A DNA stretch of 64,000 nucleotides, taken from Oegoconia quadripuncta (lineage: Eukaryota; Arthropoda; Insecta; Lepidoptera; Autostichidae). A program made the translations under genes and the position numbers. Position 1 is the stretch's first letter; each line of letters begins with the position of its first letter. Under the pieces are notes generated by a model. The model worked only from the letters and a program-made list of their open reading frames with translations, searched no databases and was not told the DNA's origin. Where the stretch lies: positions 5,861,731 to 5,925,730 of the forward strand of contig OX438758.1 of assembly GCA_949316235.1 (NCBI GenBank), written 5' to 3'. Positions 23,001-31,980 of the stretch are shown here, one piece after another.

Positions 23001-26000
23001 GACTGATTGAAAAGAGACAAACTCTCTGAGTTTCTCGCTAGCTCTTATCAGTAGTGGTCGAGTTCCGAGCTAGTGGTAGTTTAAAAAACAAATTACGTTC
23101 ATAAGTGCATATTGTATTGCCTACATGAATAAATGATTTTCATTTCATTTCCTTTCATAGTACTATACTGACTGGCGGCGGCTGGGTGCCGCCGTCTAAT
23201 CTTTGCAGCCCGGGGCATGTGCCCCTTCTCGCCCCCCCTAGATCCGGGCCTGGAGTATTGTGGCTTATGAGTAACCAAACCATATCCCATGCGGTCGTAG
23301 TAGGTACATGATGTAAATATGTAAACTATGAGGTAATAATTTATACCAGATGGAAGATTTTAGAGATTAGATGCTGAAAATCAAAATTACTGCGGCAGTA
23401 GACATTCTGATAATCATAATTTGAATACTAGAAATTTATAAGAATAAAATTGAGATTATCTTGTGTGGGTCAGAGCATGCGTTTTTACAATAAAATATTA
23501 GTAGATAGATAGAAAAGCCTTTGTTTCCACAGTCACACACGTATATTTAGCTTATACATATTGATACACAGATAAGGTAACACATCAACAACAATAACAT
23601 AATATTATAACAATAACGCATGTGTGTGCTGCAGCAGTACAAATGGGTCATAGCTCAGTGTATTAGATTGTTCATTGAGCAAAACACTGATTTTCAGCTA
23701 TCCCCTAAGGAACAGAGCAACTTGGTACATGTAGTAACTTAGTACTTTATTTATTTTATTTTATTCAGGACAACTAACACCTACACAATACAATTATGTT
23801 TTATAATCTTATATGTAGACAATGGTGGTCATTGTGTAACCAACTCCGTTATCCACGACAATTTTATATATAACTGCAAGGACAGAAAAGCAATCCTAAC
23901 CAGTTAATTTAAATCTTACTTAGTACTTGTAGGTATTCAGTTTAAAACAGCAGAAATCTAACTATTATAAATGCGAAAGTTTGGATGTTTGTTTCTTTAT
24001 TGCTTAATCACCGCCAAACGGACGAATGGATTTGGATGAAATTTGGTAGATAGGTAGAATAAACCATGGATTAAGACATAGGATATTTTTTATCCCGGTA
24101 AAGTGAGTAGTTCCCGCGGGATAAACAAGTTTCCGCTATAAAGTTTTTCCAGCCGGCGGAAGGCTAGTACGTCATACTAAAGTTCGGTGTAACAAGGGTT
24201 ATTACGGGATAGATAATTATTTAGGTGATAAGGAGGTCTGGTGTTAGTTGGATGTAGTCGAGTTAACTACGCTTATTGTAATTGCTTTTGTAATGTAACT
24301 AATATAAACGAGCTGTCCGTCCGCAGCTTCGACTGCGTTGAATAACTTTATCAGATAATGTTAAATTTCATTATCCCGCGAGAATACTCACTTTATCGGG
24401 ATAAAAAATATCCTATGTGTTAATGCAGGGTTCCACTAATATGAGGCGGTGGCAGTGGGGGGCGGTGGCAGTGGTATTCGCCAGGGAGCCTGCACCGCCC
24501 TTCATAGACGCAGAGGGTTCATCGCAGGGTTTTAGTGGGTATACCGGGCAATCGCCCGGGAGTCCCACATAACTGCGCAGCTACCCCCCGAGGAGCTGCG
24601 TAGTATGCGGAACGCATTTCCCAGCGACAAAAAAAAAAAGGGTTCCACTAATATACCAAATTTCATCCAAATCCGTTCATCAGTTTCGCCGTGCTTGAGC
24701 AACAAACAAACATCCAAACTTTACATAGGTAGAATATGTCCTGGATTAAGACATATCTTATTTTTAATCCCGATAAAGTGAGTAATTCCCGCGGGATATA
24801 TACAAATTAAACATAACATAACACAACATATCCGCGAGAAAGTTATTGCGCGCAGGCGAAGCAGCGGGCGGAAAGCTATAGTGTTGTATATAATGACGAC
24901 CTGTTTGGTGTAGTGGTTAGAAACTCTGCTACTATAACAAATGGTCGCGGGTTCGAATCCCGCTAGGGGCATATGTTTGTATGATGAATACAGACATGTG
25001 TTCCTGAGTTATGGATGTTTTTCATTTATACATGTATTTATTTACAAAAAAAAATGTATTTATGAAGTTTATCAACCATCTGGTATCCATAACACAAACC
25101 TATATGCTTACTGTGGACCTAGATGGCGCTGAGTTTGTGAAAAAAAAAACAAAAAAAAAATGATCGTCAACAGCCTTACACGTCCCCACTGTAGCGTGGC
25201 TCAGATTGGTGGATATGTGTCAGACTAGTAACCACCTGACAGTCGGTGTTCTTAAGCCGCCCTTATAGGTCATCGACTGGCTTAACGACTACCTTCAATT
25301 GAGAACGACCGGACTGACAATTTAAAGTGCCTTCCGAAGCCCGGAAACATTGTATAAAAATGCCACTAGTGGTCACCCATCCAACGATCAACCGCACCAG
25401 ACGTTGCTTAACTTCACTAAACGAAAACCAATAGCGAATGCGACTGCGCTGCGAGTACTTATTGTGTATCTCATTCGTCCCCTGGTGTTTTTAGGAGATG
25501 ATAGACGTGGCATCAGAAGATGATAATCACTGTGACCCTGGCGACCCTGTGGATGCCGTGAATTATTTTTGCAACTATAAGATCCCCATCACAACCGAGT
25601 CGAACTACCCCCTCACTCTGAGGAATGAACCCAAAAGTAATTTGTCGAGTACAGGGTGGTTGATCTCATGGATGCGCGTGGTTTGGTAAGTTGTCCAAAG
25701 AACAGTTGACTAAAGCCAAACTTAATTGTGTTCAAGCTGCCACAATAAAAATTCAGATTTCATACAAGCAGTGCAGTGGTTTCGGCACGCAAAAATGATA
25801 GAACCCAGCCAACTATGGGTGACTACAGGCGAATCATAACATTCTGAACCTAATCGACAGTGTATGAGAGCTACAAATGTAATGTGTGAAACAAAGTATT
25901 ATATATATTATAGTGCATGTACGAACTTTAATATGCACTCAGTAAATCGAGTGTAATCCCTACCGTGACTCTTTAAGATATCTCTTTAATAACATATTTA

Positions 26001-28723
26001 GAGTGTTTTCTGATAGTCTACCTTGTTTATATTTATAATAATCAGTCATGTATGCTAGTGATAAGAATGAGCCACTTGCCACAGGCATTTACAATTCAAA
26101 ATTCGAATTCAGTTTAAAAATATTTGATTTAAAAATATCACTATTGAAAGTCAACATTATATTAGGTCCTTACCTATGAAATTGGCGTTTTGTATGAAGA
26201 ATTTCATTAAGACTGTTGTCTCCATACAGACATTTTTGATTTTTTTTTAAACGGCAAATCCGAATTTGGCTAAACTTTGTGTGTATTATCGGATAACATT
26301 AAGTTAAGTATAGGCAGTGTTAATTTTTAAAAGTAACCGCTTTATAAAAGTTTCAGCGAATCTAAGAAATGATCATGCGAAGGACATGAAATGAACTCTG
26401 TTATGTGATTTAGCCCAGAAATTAAAAAATATTTCATGTGAAACCTTTAAATAATATTCCATTTTCCAAATAAAAAACAAATTTGGATATAGCTTAGAAA
26501 ATCGCAGGAATTGGTACATATGATTAACGAAGAATTGTTTATACTTCGTACTATATATATATGTATAGTGGATAGGTTATGTGGTATATTTATTTATATA
26601 TATTATTTTTTATCTTATTTTTTTTTATAAAATAATTTTCAATTGTCGTGTACACTATTTTCTGCCCAATCTAATAAACACTATGTATCTCTAAGGTTTG
26701 CTGGTAGAAAACTCTATCGGAGTTAAGCTCGCCTTTGTACATTTTATATACAATGCATATTTCTGTAATAATTTTGTGTACAATAAAGATATTAAGATAT
26801 GAGAAGAAAAAAACTCCAATTTCATAGGTAAAGACCCAATATGATATCGTTTTAGGGACATTAAATGTTAGTGATTGCAAAATTAAGGCTTTATCTTTTT
26901 AGGCCAAATTATAATGTCACGAAAACAGTAATAATTGTGTATAACTCATTGTTCGGCCTAATGATTAATTTGGGAAATTAAATACGACCAAATAAAATTA
27001 AGGCAGGTAATAGTAGGGCCGAGAGCCATTGGGGCGGAGAGGTTCTCGAGTGGCGACCACGCACCGGAAGACGCAGCGTGGGCAGGCCCCCAACGAGGTG
27101 GACCGACGATTTGGTAAAGATCGCGGGATACCGCTGGATTCGAGCAGCGCAGGACCGATCGTTGTGGAGATCTTTGGGGGAGGCCTTTGTCCAGCAGACG
27201 TCTTTCGGCTGATATGATGATGATGAACAGAGGACCGAGTGTGAGTTTTGTTTCGACTTAACTTTACTACCGCGTTCACGTTCACGTGACGATTTGTATG
27301 AAGAAATGTGCAGCGCCTCTAGCGGATAGTTTGCAAAACGATTTTTTTCATAGATACTTTTTGCGTAAACGCGAACGCGATGGTAAAGTTAAAAACGAGA
27401 CAAAACTCGCACTTCGCACACAGTACGCGAAATAAATTATGACAAACAATAAACGTACAAAATATTTTTAGGCCTGTATATGCCAATGACGATTAAGACA
27501 ATAATAAATTCGGCGTGCCCATATAATATATATTTTTTTTATCCACAACGGGTTAGCACTATTGACCTCCATCACACCTGATGTTAAGTGAAGATGAGGT
27601 CGAAAGTGGTAGCGTACCTACTGATCCGGAAACCCCATCTTATTTGGGGGACTGCCTATATCGTATCTCTGACAACCGGAACACAACACTGCTATTAACA
27701 TTGCTGCTTGGCGGCAGATTTAGATAAGATGGTGGTAGCTAGCCAGGCGGACATTTAATATGCCCTACCACCAACCAAACCGAGTAATACATATGTAGGT
27801 ACCCCGCTGGGGATCGGACCCGCCACCTCCGAAACATAAACCCAATGCAGTTTACATTGAGCCACGGTGGCGGTTAAAACTAGTCATATAAGTATTTAGT
27901 CGATATTACGATATATGACTACTAGCGTGTTAAACAAAACTTCTCTTTTGATTTGATACAGTGACATGGACACAAACAGTATCATCAAGACAATAGCCCG
28001 ACACGGCCCAGTGGTAGCATTAGTTAATTCCTTCCCCCTGAAGCACTACCTCGACGGCATCATACGCTGGCATTGCGAGTAAGTAACTACGTGTGCTAAG
28101 TGGTTAATAGCAGATAGCATTGTCACAGGATAGTCAGGGTTTCTAACCACAACACCAAACACGGGACCAATCGCGTTATTTTACAACGGCTTTGGTTTAG
28201 CTTTAGTTAACTGATGTAAAAAATTGCATCGCGCTGTTTTATGTGAACGATTATATCTGAAGGTGAAGGTTAATGTCATTAGAATTGAGATATAGAAAGG
28301 TTGTCAAGGGTGATGTTAGGTACGAAACCGGCTGGGTACTCGCACTTGACCGTCTTACTTCATAAGTTCATAAGATTTCACATATCTAGTTGATGCTAGA
28401 ATAAACGAAAGTGGGATTCAGCTACTTATTTTGTTATCAAAAATCCCTCGTTTGCGCTGCTCTTGTCTACAAAGACTCTTTACAAAGAAGAGATCTAAAT
28501 AACTTAGTTGACGTGCCATTTATAAGGACCAAGCGTTTTAGGTCTTCGTTTCTCATGCGCACGGCTAAGGAGTGGAACGCATTGCCTCCGTCTGTGTTTC
28601 CAATCGCATATAACCCGCAGCTCTTTAAAGTCAGGTTAAATAGGCATCTTCTGGGAAAGCTCGTTCCATTGTAGACCTTATCTCGACATTAGTCTAGATT
28701 AAGGTCAAGAGCGATCCCATTCT

Positions 28724-28756
<33 letters not shown>

Positions 28757-29359
28757 TTATAGTTATTTTTGAAGCACTTTTTATGGGCGTTGTAGGATAT
28801 GTATTTCAGTAGCACTATTATACTTACAGAAATCTGTGCGTATCAGAAATGAGAATTATGGCGACATGTAACGCCAGAATGCTCACTTAAAATTATTGAA
28901 CTACAATGGCACATTTTTTTTCCTTTGGGTACGATTCGGCACTATTTAAACTCAATTTTTTTTTACATTATCATAATAGTTAAATTCCTTTTAGTGTGTT
29001 CTAGCATCACGGACCTACAATTTGGAGTAATTATTTTGAATCCTATGAAATTTTTAACTTTTGAGGGAAGGTCTATGCTCTACAGTTAGAGACGACGTGA
29101 AATTTATTTACTTATTTTTTTTTTCTTTACCCAAAGTGACACCCTGAACCACGTGGTGCAAATAATAGGATACGACAATAGCACGGATGGAATACCTCAC
29201 TTCATCGTGAAGAATTCATGGGGTGAGGATTATGGGATCGAAGGATACGCGAAGATCGCCATTGGGAATTTCATTTGTGGTTTGGGACGGCGGATCCTAT
29301 ATTTGGATGTGAAATATTCTGACGATATTAATAATCCACCAGTACAGTCCGCTCCATAA
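14002..29359 (+). CDS. membrane-anchored papain-family (cathepsin L-like) cysteine protease, six exons
   Basis: Coding exons are 14002-14253, 17610-17848, 22283-22415, 25495-25685, 27962-28078 and 29137-29359. All junctions are GT-AG with consistent phase, giving 384 residues. Residues 17-41 form a hydrophobic segment after KKMDFK, a type II anchor or uncleaved signal. The I29 prodomain follows (FKEYLKNFSKSY to LNKFADMSREEF). The catalytic domain begins near PLKFDW. The oxyanion Gln and catalytic Cys lie in LDQKRCMACWAFS, the His in LNHVVQIIGY and the Asn in VKNSWGEDYG. Oddities: CG[S/A]CW is CMACW, the CxGG pocket motif is HCDPGD, and the cysteines expected in the VDC and post-YPY positions are both absent. 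It is presumably endolysosomal or membrane-bound. Introns are 1.1-4.4 kb and full of transposons. The family call is secure; activity is uncertain. Confidence 0.88.
14780..15060 (-). repeat. 5S-rRNA-like SINE, copy 1
   Basis: On the - strand the head reads GTCAAGCAATATCTGGCGCA then GTTAGTCCTTGGATGAGTGA, which parallels the internal promoter region of 5S rRNA (box A to box C). The body and tail (CCGTGCTTCGGACGGCAC, TCAGTTGAAGTCAGTCGGCC, ACGTAAGGCTGATGACGATG) match the copies at 25162-25454, 48944-49115 and 52171-52385. Confidence 0.65.
15480..15712 (+). pseudogene. LINE 3' terminal fragment
   Basis: The frame 15466-15657 ends [41 protein letters not shown] and stop, followed by the 3' UTR TTTCCATCAGGTGACCCGCA. 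A second tail with the same UTR and a poly(A) run lies at 43021-43147. It is 5'-truncated and sits in intron 1 of the protease. Confidence 0.65.
16420..16625 (+). repeat. retroelement-like 3' tail ending AATAAACAGTTTCTTTCTTTC
   Basis: This conserved-looking tail, GTGTCGAAGTGGCGAATAAA then CAGTTTCTTTCTTT, resembles a LINE/SINE 3' end with a polyadenylation signal and short TTTC repeats. No second copy in the window confirms it. Confidence 0.3.
16960..17385 (+). pseudogene. CR1-like LINE 3' end, copy 1
   Basis: Translation gives SFKGQCIRFYNKVPVDIQNL, PLNKFKTSIKRKL, KGYYKISDYLDDKNAW and stop. The UTR contains TTTCTTGCTCGTTCTTCTCT and ends ACGAAATAAAAACATTTTTG with TTGATTTTGATTTTG repeats. Closely related tails lie at 21780-22145 and, reversed, at 51125-51485. 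All are 5'-truncated, as is usual for target-primed reverse transcription. Confidence 0.75.
18728..18845 (-). repeat. segment shared with 27424-27536, fused to SINE B
   Basis: ACGCGAAATAAATTATGACA, CAAACAATAAACGTAC and CCTGTATATGCCAATGACGA occur in the same order here and at 27424-27536. In both places the segment runs directly into the tail of SINE family B, so segment and SINE were copied as one unit. Confidence 0.65.
18846..19008 (-). repeat. SINE family B, 5'-truncated
   Basis: Tail half of family B on the - strand, from CACAACGGGTTAGCACTTGA through GATCCGGAAACCCCATCTTA to ACAACAATGCTATTAACATG. The tRNA-like head is absent. Confidence 0.75.
19258..19556 (-). repeat. tRNA-derived SINE family B, near full length
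   Basis: On the - strand it begins ACCGCCTCCGTGGCTCAATG, has a B box in GGTCGCGGGTTCGATCCCCA, then GCGGGGTACATG, TTGGTTGGTGGTAGG and the ATCAGGTGTGAATG tail. A SINE with A and B boxes, unrelated to family A beyond its tRNA origin. Confidence 0.85.
20455..21380 (+). pseudogene. LINE reverse transcriptase C-terminus and 3' UTR
   Basis: The frame 20749-21054 encodes HIVSLLYSVLFDPRTPFYRK, then FRLQATRLWNSLPESIRKAQ and FKFQVKKL, a typical non-LTR RT tail. Upstream frames (LERLQNLAIRFVFGLRKYD) belong to the same protein with a frameshift. The 3' end has AATAAAGAGTATTTG followed by (TATTG)n-like repeats. Dead insertion in intron 2. Confidence 0.75.
21780..22145 (+). pseudogene. CR1-like LINE 3' end, copy 2
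   Basis: The encoded remnant reads TRFYNKVPVDIQNLPLNKFK-like, then KGYYKISDYLDDKQAWT and stop. The UTR contains GTTTCTTGCTCGTTCTTCTC and ends GAAATAAATATTTTTTGACT with (TTTGAC)n repeats. Very close to the reversed copy at 51125-51485. Confidence 0.75.
22626..22877. mobile_element. 252-bp MITE with 18-bp terminal inverted repeats
   Basis: The ends are TAAGCGCCCTAGAAGTAA and its exact reverse complement at 22860-22877. Inside is a hairpin at about 22729-22770 with 18-bp arms (CAGGTACAGTAATAGGAA, one mismatch) around a 6-base loop, followed by a third partial copy of the arm. Non-coding; lies in intron 3. Confidence 0.65.
22975..23160 (+). repeat. LINE-like 3' UTR tail
   Basis: CAAACTCTCTGAGTTTCTCG then CTAGCTCTTATCAGTAGTGG and ATGAATAAATGATTTTCATT with (TTTCA)n repeats. 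The layout mirrors the CR1 tails in this window, but the sequence differs. Confidence 0.4.
23962..24168 (+). mobile_element. Helitron-like non-autonomous element
   Basis: Starts ATTATAAATGCGAAAGTTTG and carries GGATTTGGATGAAATTTGGT and GGATTAAGACATAGGATA, ending GGCGGAAGGCTAGTA. The termini match the segments at 1-312 and 24725-24885. Confidence 0.45.
24327..24722 (-). mobile_element. Helitron-like element, reversed, split by a LINE insertion
   Basis: The - strand holds CAAAGTTTGGATGTTTGTTT, ATGAACGGATTTGGATGAAA and CGGGATAATGAAATTTAAC. The sequence is interrupted at 24443-24654 by a LINE tail plus its target duplication. Confidence 0.45.
24443..24639 (+). mobile_element. 5'-truncated LINE/SINE insertion with poly(A) and 15-bp target duplication
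   Basis: The insert begins GAGGCGGTGGCAGTGGGG (repeated once in tandem) and ends CGGAACGCATTTCCCAGCGA followed by about 11 A. It is bracketed by GGGTTCCACTAATAT at 24428-24442 and 24640-24654. A similar tail (GTAACGCATTTCCCCGCGA plus poly(A)) is at 42290-42365. Confidence 0.8.
24723..24885 (+). mobile_element. Helitron-like 3' part
   Basis: Carries GGATTAAGACATATCTTATT, AAAGTGAGTAATTCCCGCGG and the end GCAGGCGAAGCAGCGGGCGG then AAAGCTATAG. Lies directly against the reversed copy, tail outward. Confidence 0.4.
24894..25140 (+). repeat. tRNA-derived SINE family A
   Basis: GACGACCTGTTTGGTGTAGT, B box GGTTCGAATCC, GGCATATGTTTGTATGATGA and the CATCTGGTATCCATAACACA tail are all present. Intron 3 of the protease. 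Confidence 0.85.
25162..25454 (-). repeat. 5S-rRNA-like SINE, copy 2 (best preserved head)
   Basis: On the - strand: CGCAGCGCAGTCGCATTCGC, then GAAGTTAAGCAACGTCTGGT, GCGG, and GTTGGATGGGTGACCAC. This follows the 5S rRNA internal control region in order (box A AAGTTAAGCAAC, box C TTGGATGGGTGACC). It ends about 40 bp before exon 4 of the protease. Confidence 0.7.
26159..26842 (+). mobile_element. MITE with ACCTATGAAATTGG-type inverted ends, carrying an insert
   Basis: Ends are TTAGGTCCTTACCTATGAAA and, at the right, TTTCATAGGTAAAGACCCAA. The body is the reverse complement of 58361-58794 (for example AAACTTTGTGTGTATTATCG, ATTGGTACATATGATTAACG). About 265 bp at about 26536-26804, absent from the other copy, interrupts it. 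Intron 4 of the protease. Confidence 0.7.
27003..27232 (+). pseudogene. RTE-like LINE 3' end
   Basis: The + strand carries GGTAAAGATCGCGGGATACC, GGAGATCTTTGGGGGAGGCC then TTTGTCCAGCAGACGTCTTT and CGGCTGATATGATGATGATG. This RTE-type C-terminal coding end with an (ATG)n tail is also present, reversed, at 36968-37225. Frames are disrupted. Confidence 0.7.
27240..27412. mobile_element. palindromic MITE, about 50-bp inverted ends
   Basis: The left arm has TGTGAGTTTTGTTTCGACTT then AACTTTACTACCGCGTTCAC. The right arm carries its reverse complement with few changes (GAACGCGATGGTAAAGTT, GAGACAAAACTCGCAC). A diverged fragment lies at about 18478-18510. Confidence 0.65.
27424..27536 (-). repeat. segment shared with 18728-18845, fused to SINE B
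   Basis: Near-identical to 18728-18845 (TACAAAATATTTTTAGGCCT, GATTAAGACAATAATAAATT) and joined to SINE B at the same point. Confidence 0.65.
27537..27874 (-). repeat. tRNA-derived SINE family B, full length
   Basis: Runs from the TTTATCCACAACGGGTTAGC tail to the head ACCGCCACCGTGGCTCAATG on the - strand, with a B box in GGTGGCGGGTCCGATCCCC. Lies about 85 bp before exon 5 of the protease. Confidence 0.85.
28165..28262 (+). repeat. short repeat shared with 12320-12412
   Basis: GGTTTAGCTTTAGTTAACTG, ATGTAAAAAATTG, CATCGCGCTGTTTTATGTGA and ACGATTATA match the earlier locus in the same order with scattered changes. Nature unknown, probably a MITE fragment. Confidence 0.4.
28411..28755 (+). pseudogene. 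Jockey-like LINE 3' end with poly(A)
   Basis: The frame 28411-28674 encodes KSLVCAALVYKDSLQRRDLN, FIRTKRFRSSFLMRTAKEWN, ALPPSVFP and FKVRLNRHLLGKL, paralogous to the RT tail at 912-1313. A run of about 28 A ends it at 28755. 5'-truncated, intron 5 of the protease. Confidence 0.75.
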
Positions 29360-31144
29360 ATAACGACACAGGGCAATTTTACATGATCCATGGTAGCATC
29401 CAGGCTATTTAAACATTTATTTTTTATTTATTTTAATCGTTTGGAAAACTTATAGCTTGTTATAACTAAGTAACATAGTGAAATTAATTTCAGAAAGCCA
29501 TTAACAAGTTACAATCAGAATATAACGTAATTGCGCTTAGCTAACGCATAACATGTTGTTAATCATCATTATTATAAAGCATAAAGAAATATATTATAGA
29601 TAAGTATAATATGTATCTAAGTCGCAATTCTGTCTTTAGCACTGTCTGTACTGACTATATGACAGTTAGTAGCTTGTACCTTCCGAAAAGAGCAGGACAT
29701 AATGCGTCATTTATTTATTAGGCTACAAAAACACTAATGAAACACTTAATCTAAACAGTGCCCATTTGGTCCACGGAGCTAAAACAAAGTAATCTTCCCG
29801 ACCGTGAAAATGACATATGTCTTATACCGCTGAGTTTTTTTACCGTAAGGAAAAAAATAGGGCATATTAGGTAAGTGAAATAGATGTTCTTCTTCTTCTT
29901 CTTATTTTTGAGGATGGCAACCAGTCAACCTCATTGTCGAGGGACATTACCTACTGCCAGTTTCGAGTGAAAATTTTTATTTATCTTATTTCTTCAGTTT
30001 ACAGGTCAGTCTCAATCAAAACAAGTAATTCGTCGTATACAGAGTCTAGTCACGGTCAAGTCATTCTTCAGTAAAGTGGCAGAATGCTTTACAAAAGATT
30101 TTGGCGGCTTCTTGTGGGAACCCGAAAGCTCCGTTACGCACTTTAATTTACACTTCCCTTCACCTGTACACCAACACTAACGTTTGCTGCACAATATTCT
30201 GCCATTATTAAGCTTCAAAAGTTAGAATGCACAAATTTTAAGACTTATAAAGAAAAATGCTACTTCACTCGCCGAGTTCCCGCCAAAAAGCCAAATAGAT
30301 GTTATTGGCATAGGTAGTTTATTTTTTTTTTCAAAAAGTAGCGCTTGGCCCATATTGATATGCCACTGGCGCTATTCGTAGGATTCCTACATGCAAAATT
30401 TATTTGTAAAATTTTCTCCAAGGTTTCTTTATTTAATTAATTTAATGATGTAATTATGTGCAATAGGCTACATACGCGACCGTCAAATGCCACAACGTTT
30501 TATTATACTCTATGGTTTTAAAGAAAAAAAATATTCGACCTATACCTTCTATTTCACTTACATAATATGCCCTATTTAATAACTTTTATTGTAATGTTAA
30601 ATTTATTTTCAATTAGCTAAGTTATGGATAAACAATTAGCGTCAAAATTAAATCAACAGATGTCATGAATTACAAACCTTTTTTATTTTCCCTAAAATTA
30701 TTATTGATGTTTTTTTTTAATCAGAGTCCAGGGAAAATATGTCATACAAGACAAGCTACTATTGTAAAGATAGTAGGTAGGTGATTAGCATACATCACTA
30801 TACTCCTTACAGCAAAAAGCAGAAATAAAAAGGTGCGTGACAGCTGACCTGTCTACTGTTTTCTCGCATATACTACTATCTACTATTAAATACTTATATT
30901 ATTTATATTAGGTAGGTATCTGTATAGGTACCTAAATAGTGTGGCAACTGACCGCAGTTTTATCGACAATAGAAAATATAATGTAGGTACACAGACCATA
31001 CATAACCACTCAATTGATAAAATTGTTTAGTTGTGGCCAAGGAGATGGTGATGACGTCATATTAAATTGACTATTTACTTTTAAAATTAATCATTTTAGG
31101 ACAAGTGTGAGCGAAGTATATCCTGTTATTTTTTTATTTATATT
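29360..31144. other. intergenic region after the second protease gene
   Basis: No further exon or recognisable transposon coding sequence. No strong AATAAA close to the stop was seen; AATAT/AGAAATAT-like variants occur near 29585. A TTC microsatellite lies at about 29888-29905. Confidence 0.45.
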
Positions 31145-31401
31145 CGATCAACTACATTTATTATTATTTTTTTTTGGAGAGTTTTGATAGCCTGGAGTAG
31201 TCGTCAGGCTTCAAGTCAAAATCTGTAATAATTAGCACACAAAATTTATTTAATTATAACCGCCTCCGTGGCTAGTGATCAACTACATTTATTATTAATT
31301 TTGGAGAGTTTTGATAGCCTGGAGTAGTCGTCAGGCTTCAAATCAAAATCTATAATAATTAGCACACAAAATTTATTTCATTATAACCGCCTCCGTGGCT
31401 C
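31145..31401. repeat. tandem duplication, two units of about 130 bp
   Basis: GATCAACTACATTTATTATT ... GGAGAGTTTTGATAGCCTGG, AGTAGTCGTCAGGCTTCAA ... ATAACCGCCTCCGTGGCT occurs twice in direct order (31145-31274 and 31279-31401). Each unit ends in the first about 18 bases of SINE family B; the full SINE follows only the second unit. Confidence 0.8.
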
Positions 31402-31660
31402 GATGTAAACACCACAGGGTTTACGAATCTGAGGTCGCTGGTTCGATCCCGAGCGGGGTACATGTTTAGTACTCGGTTTGGTTGGTGGTAGGACGTTTTA
31501 AAATGTTCGCCTGGCTATCTATCACCATCTTACTAAGTCTACCGCCAAACAGCAATGTTAATAGCATTGTTGTGTTCCGGTTGTCAGAGATAAGATAGAT
31601 AGTCCCCCATCTAGGAAGGCGTTTCCGGGTCAGTACGCTGTAAAGTGAGGACAAGTAGAA
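31386..31660 (+). repeat. tRNA-derived SINE family B
   Basis: Head ACCGCCTCCGTGGCTCGATG, B box in GTCGCTGGTTCGATCCCGAG, then GGGGTACATGTTTAG, TTGGTTGGTGGTAGGACG and TTGTTGTGTTCCGGTTGTCA. The tail breaks off near 31660. Confidence 0.85.
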
Positions 31661-31980
31661 CCCTACACTGAGCGTGGCCCGACACGCCCTTGCCTGGTTT
31701 TTATGAGTTGAAGCGCTCATAGAAAAATATAGTGATTAAGAATAAGTAATTACTCGATATGTTTTCGTGCCGTCCTAATACATATATCCAGACAATACTT
31801 ACACACGCTAATTTTAATGTTTATCGCGCTATGCTTTATTTGTTAAATTCAGTGAACATACATATGTAACGTCGACATTCTTTTAGTAACATAACGAGAA
31901 AACATATGGCAGTTTGAAATTCCTTGTATTATACGTAACTATCTCGATTTTCTTTACTATGGATCCATTAAATACACTTA

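Noticed and set aside
25370..25425. 5S rRNA gene
   Set aside because: Only the internal promoter-like part matches and it continues into a repeated SINE body; no full 120-base gene.
14002..29359. Baculovirus insertion, because viral cathepsins are similar
   Set aside because: The gene is split by five host-type introns and no other viral gene is nearby; similarity to the wider papain family is sufficient.
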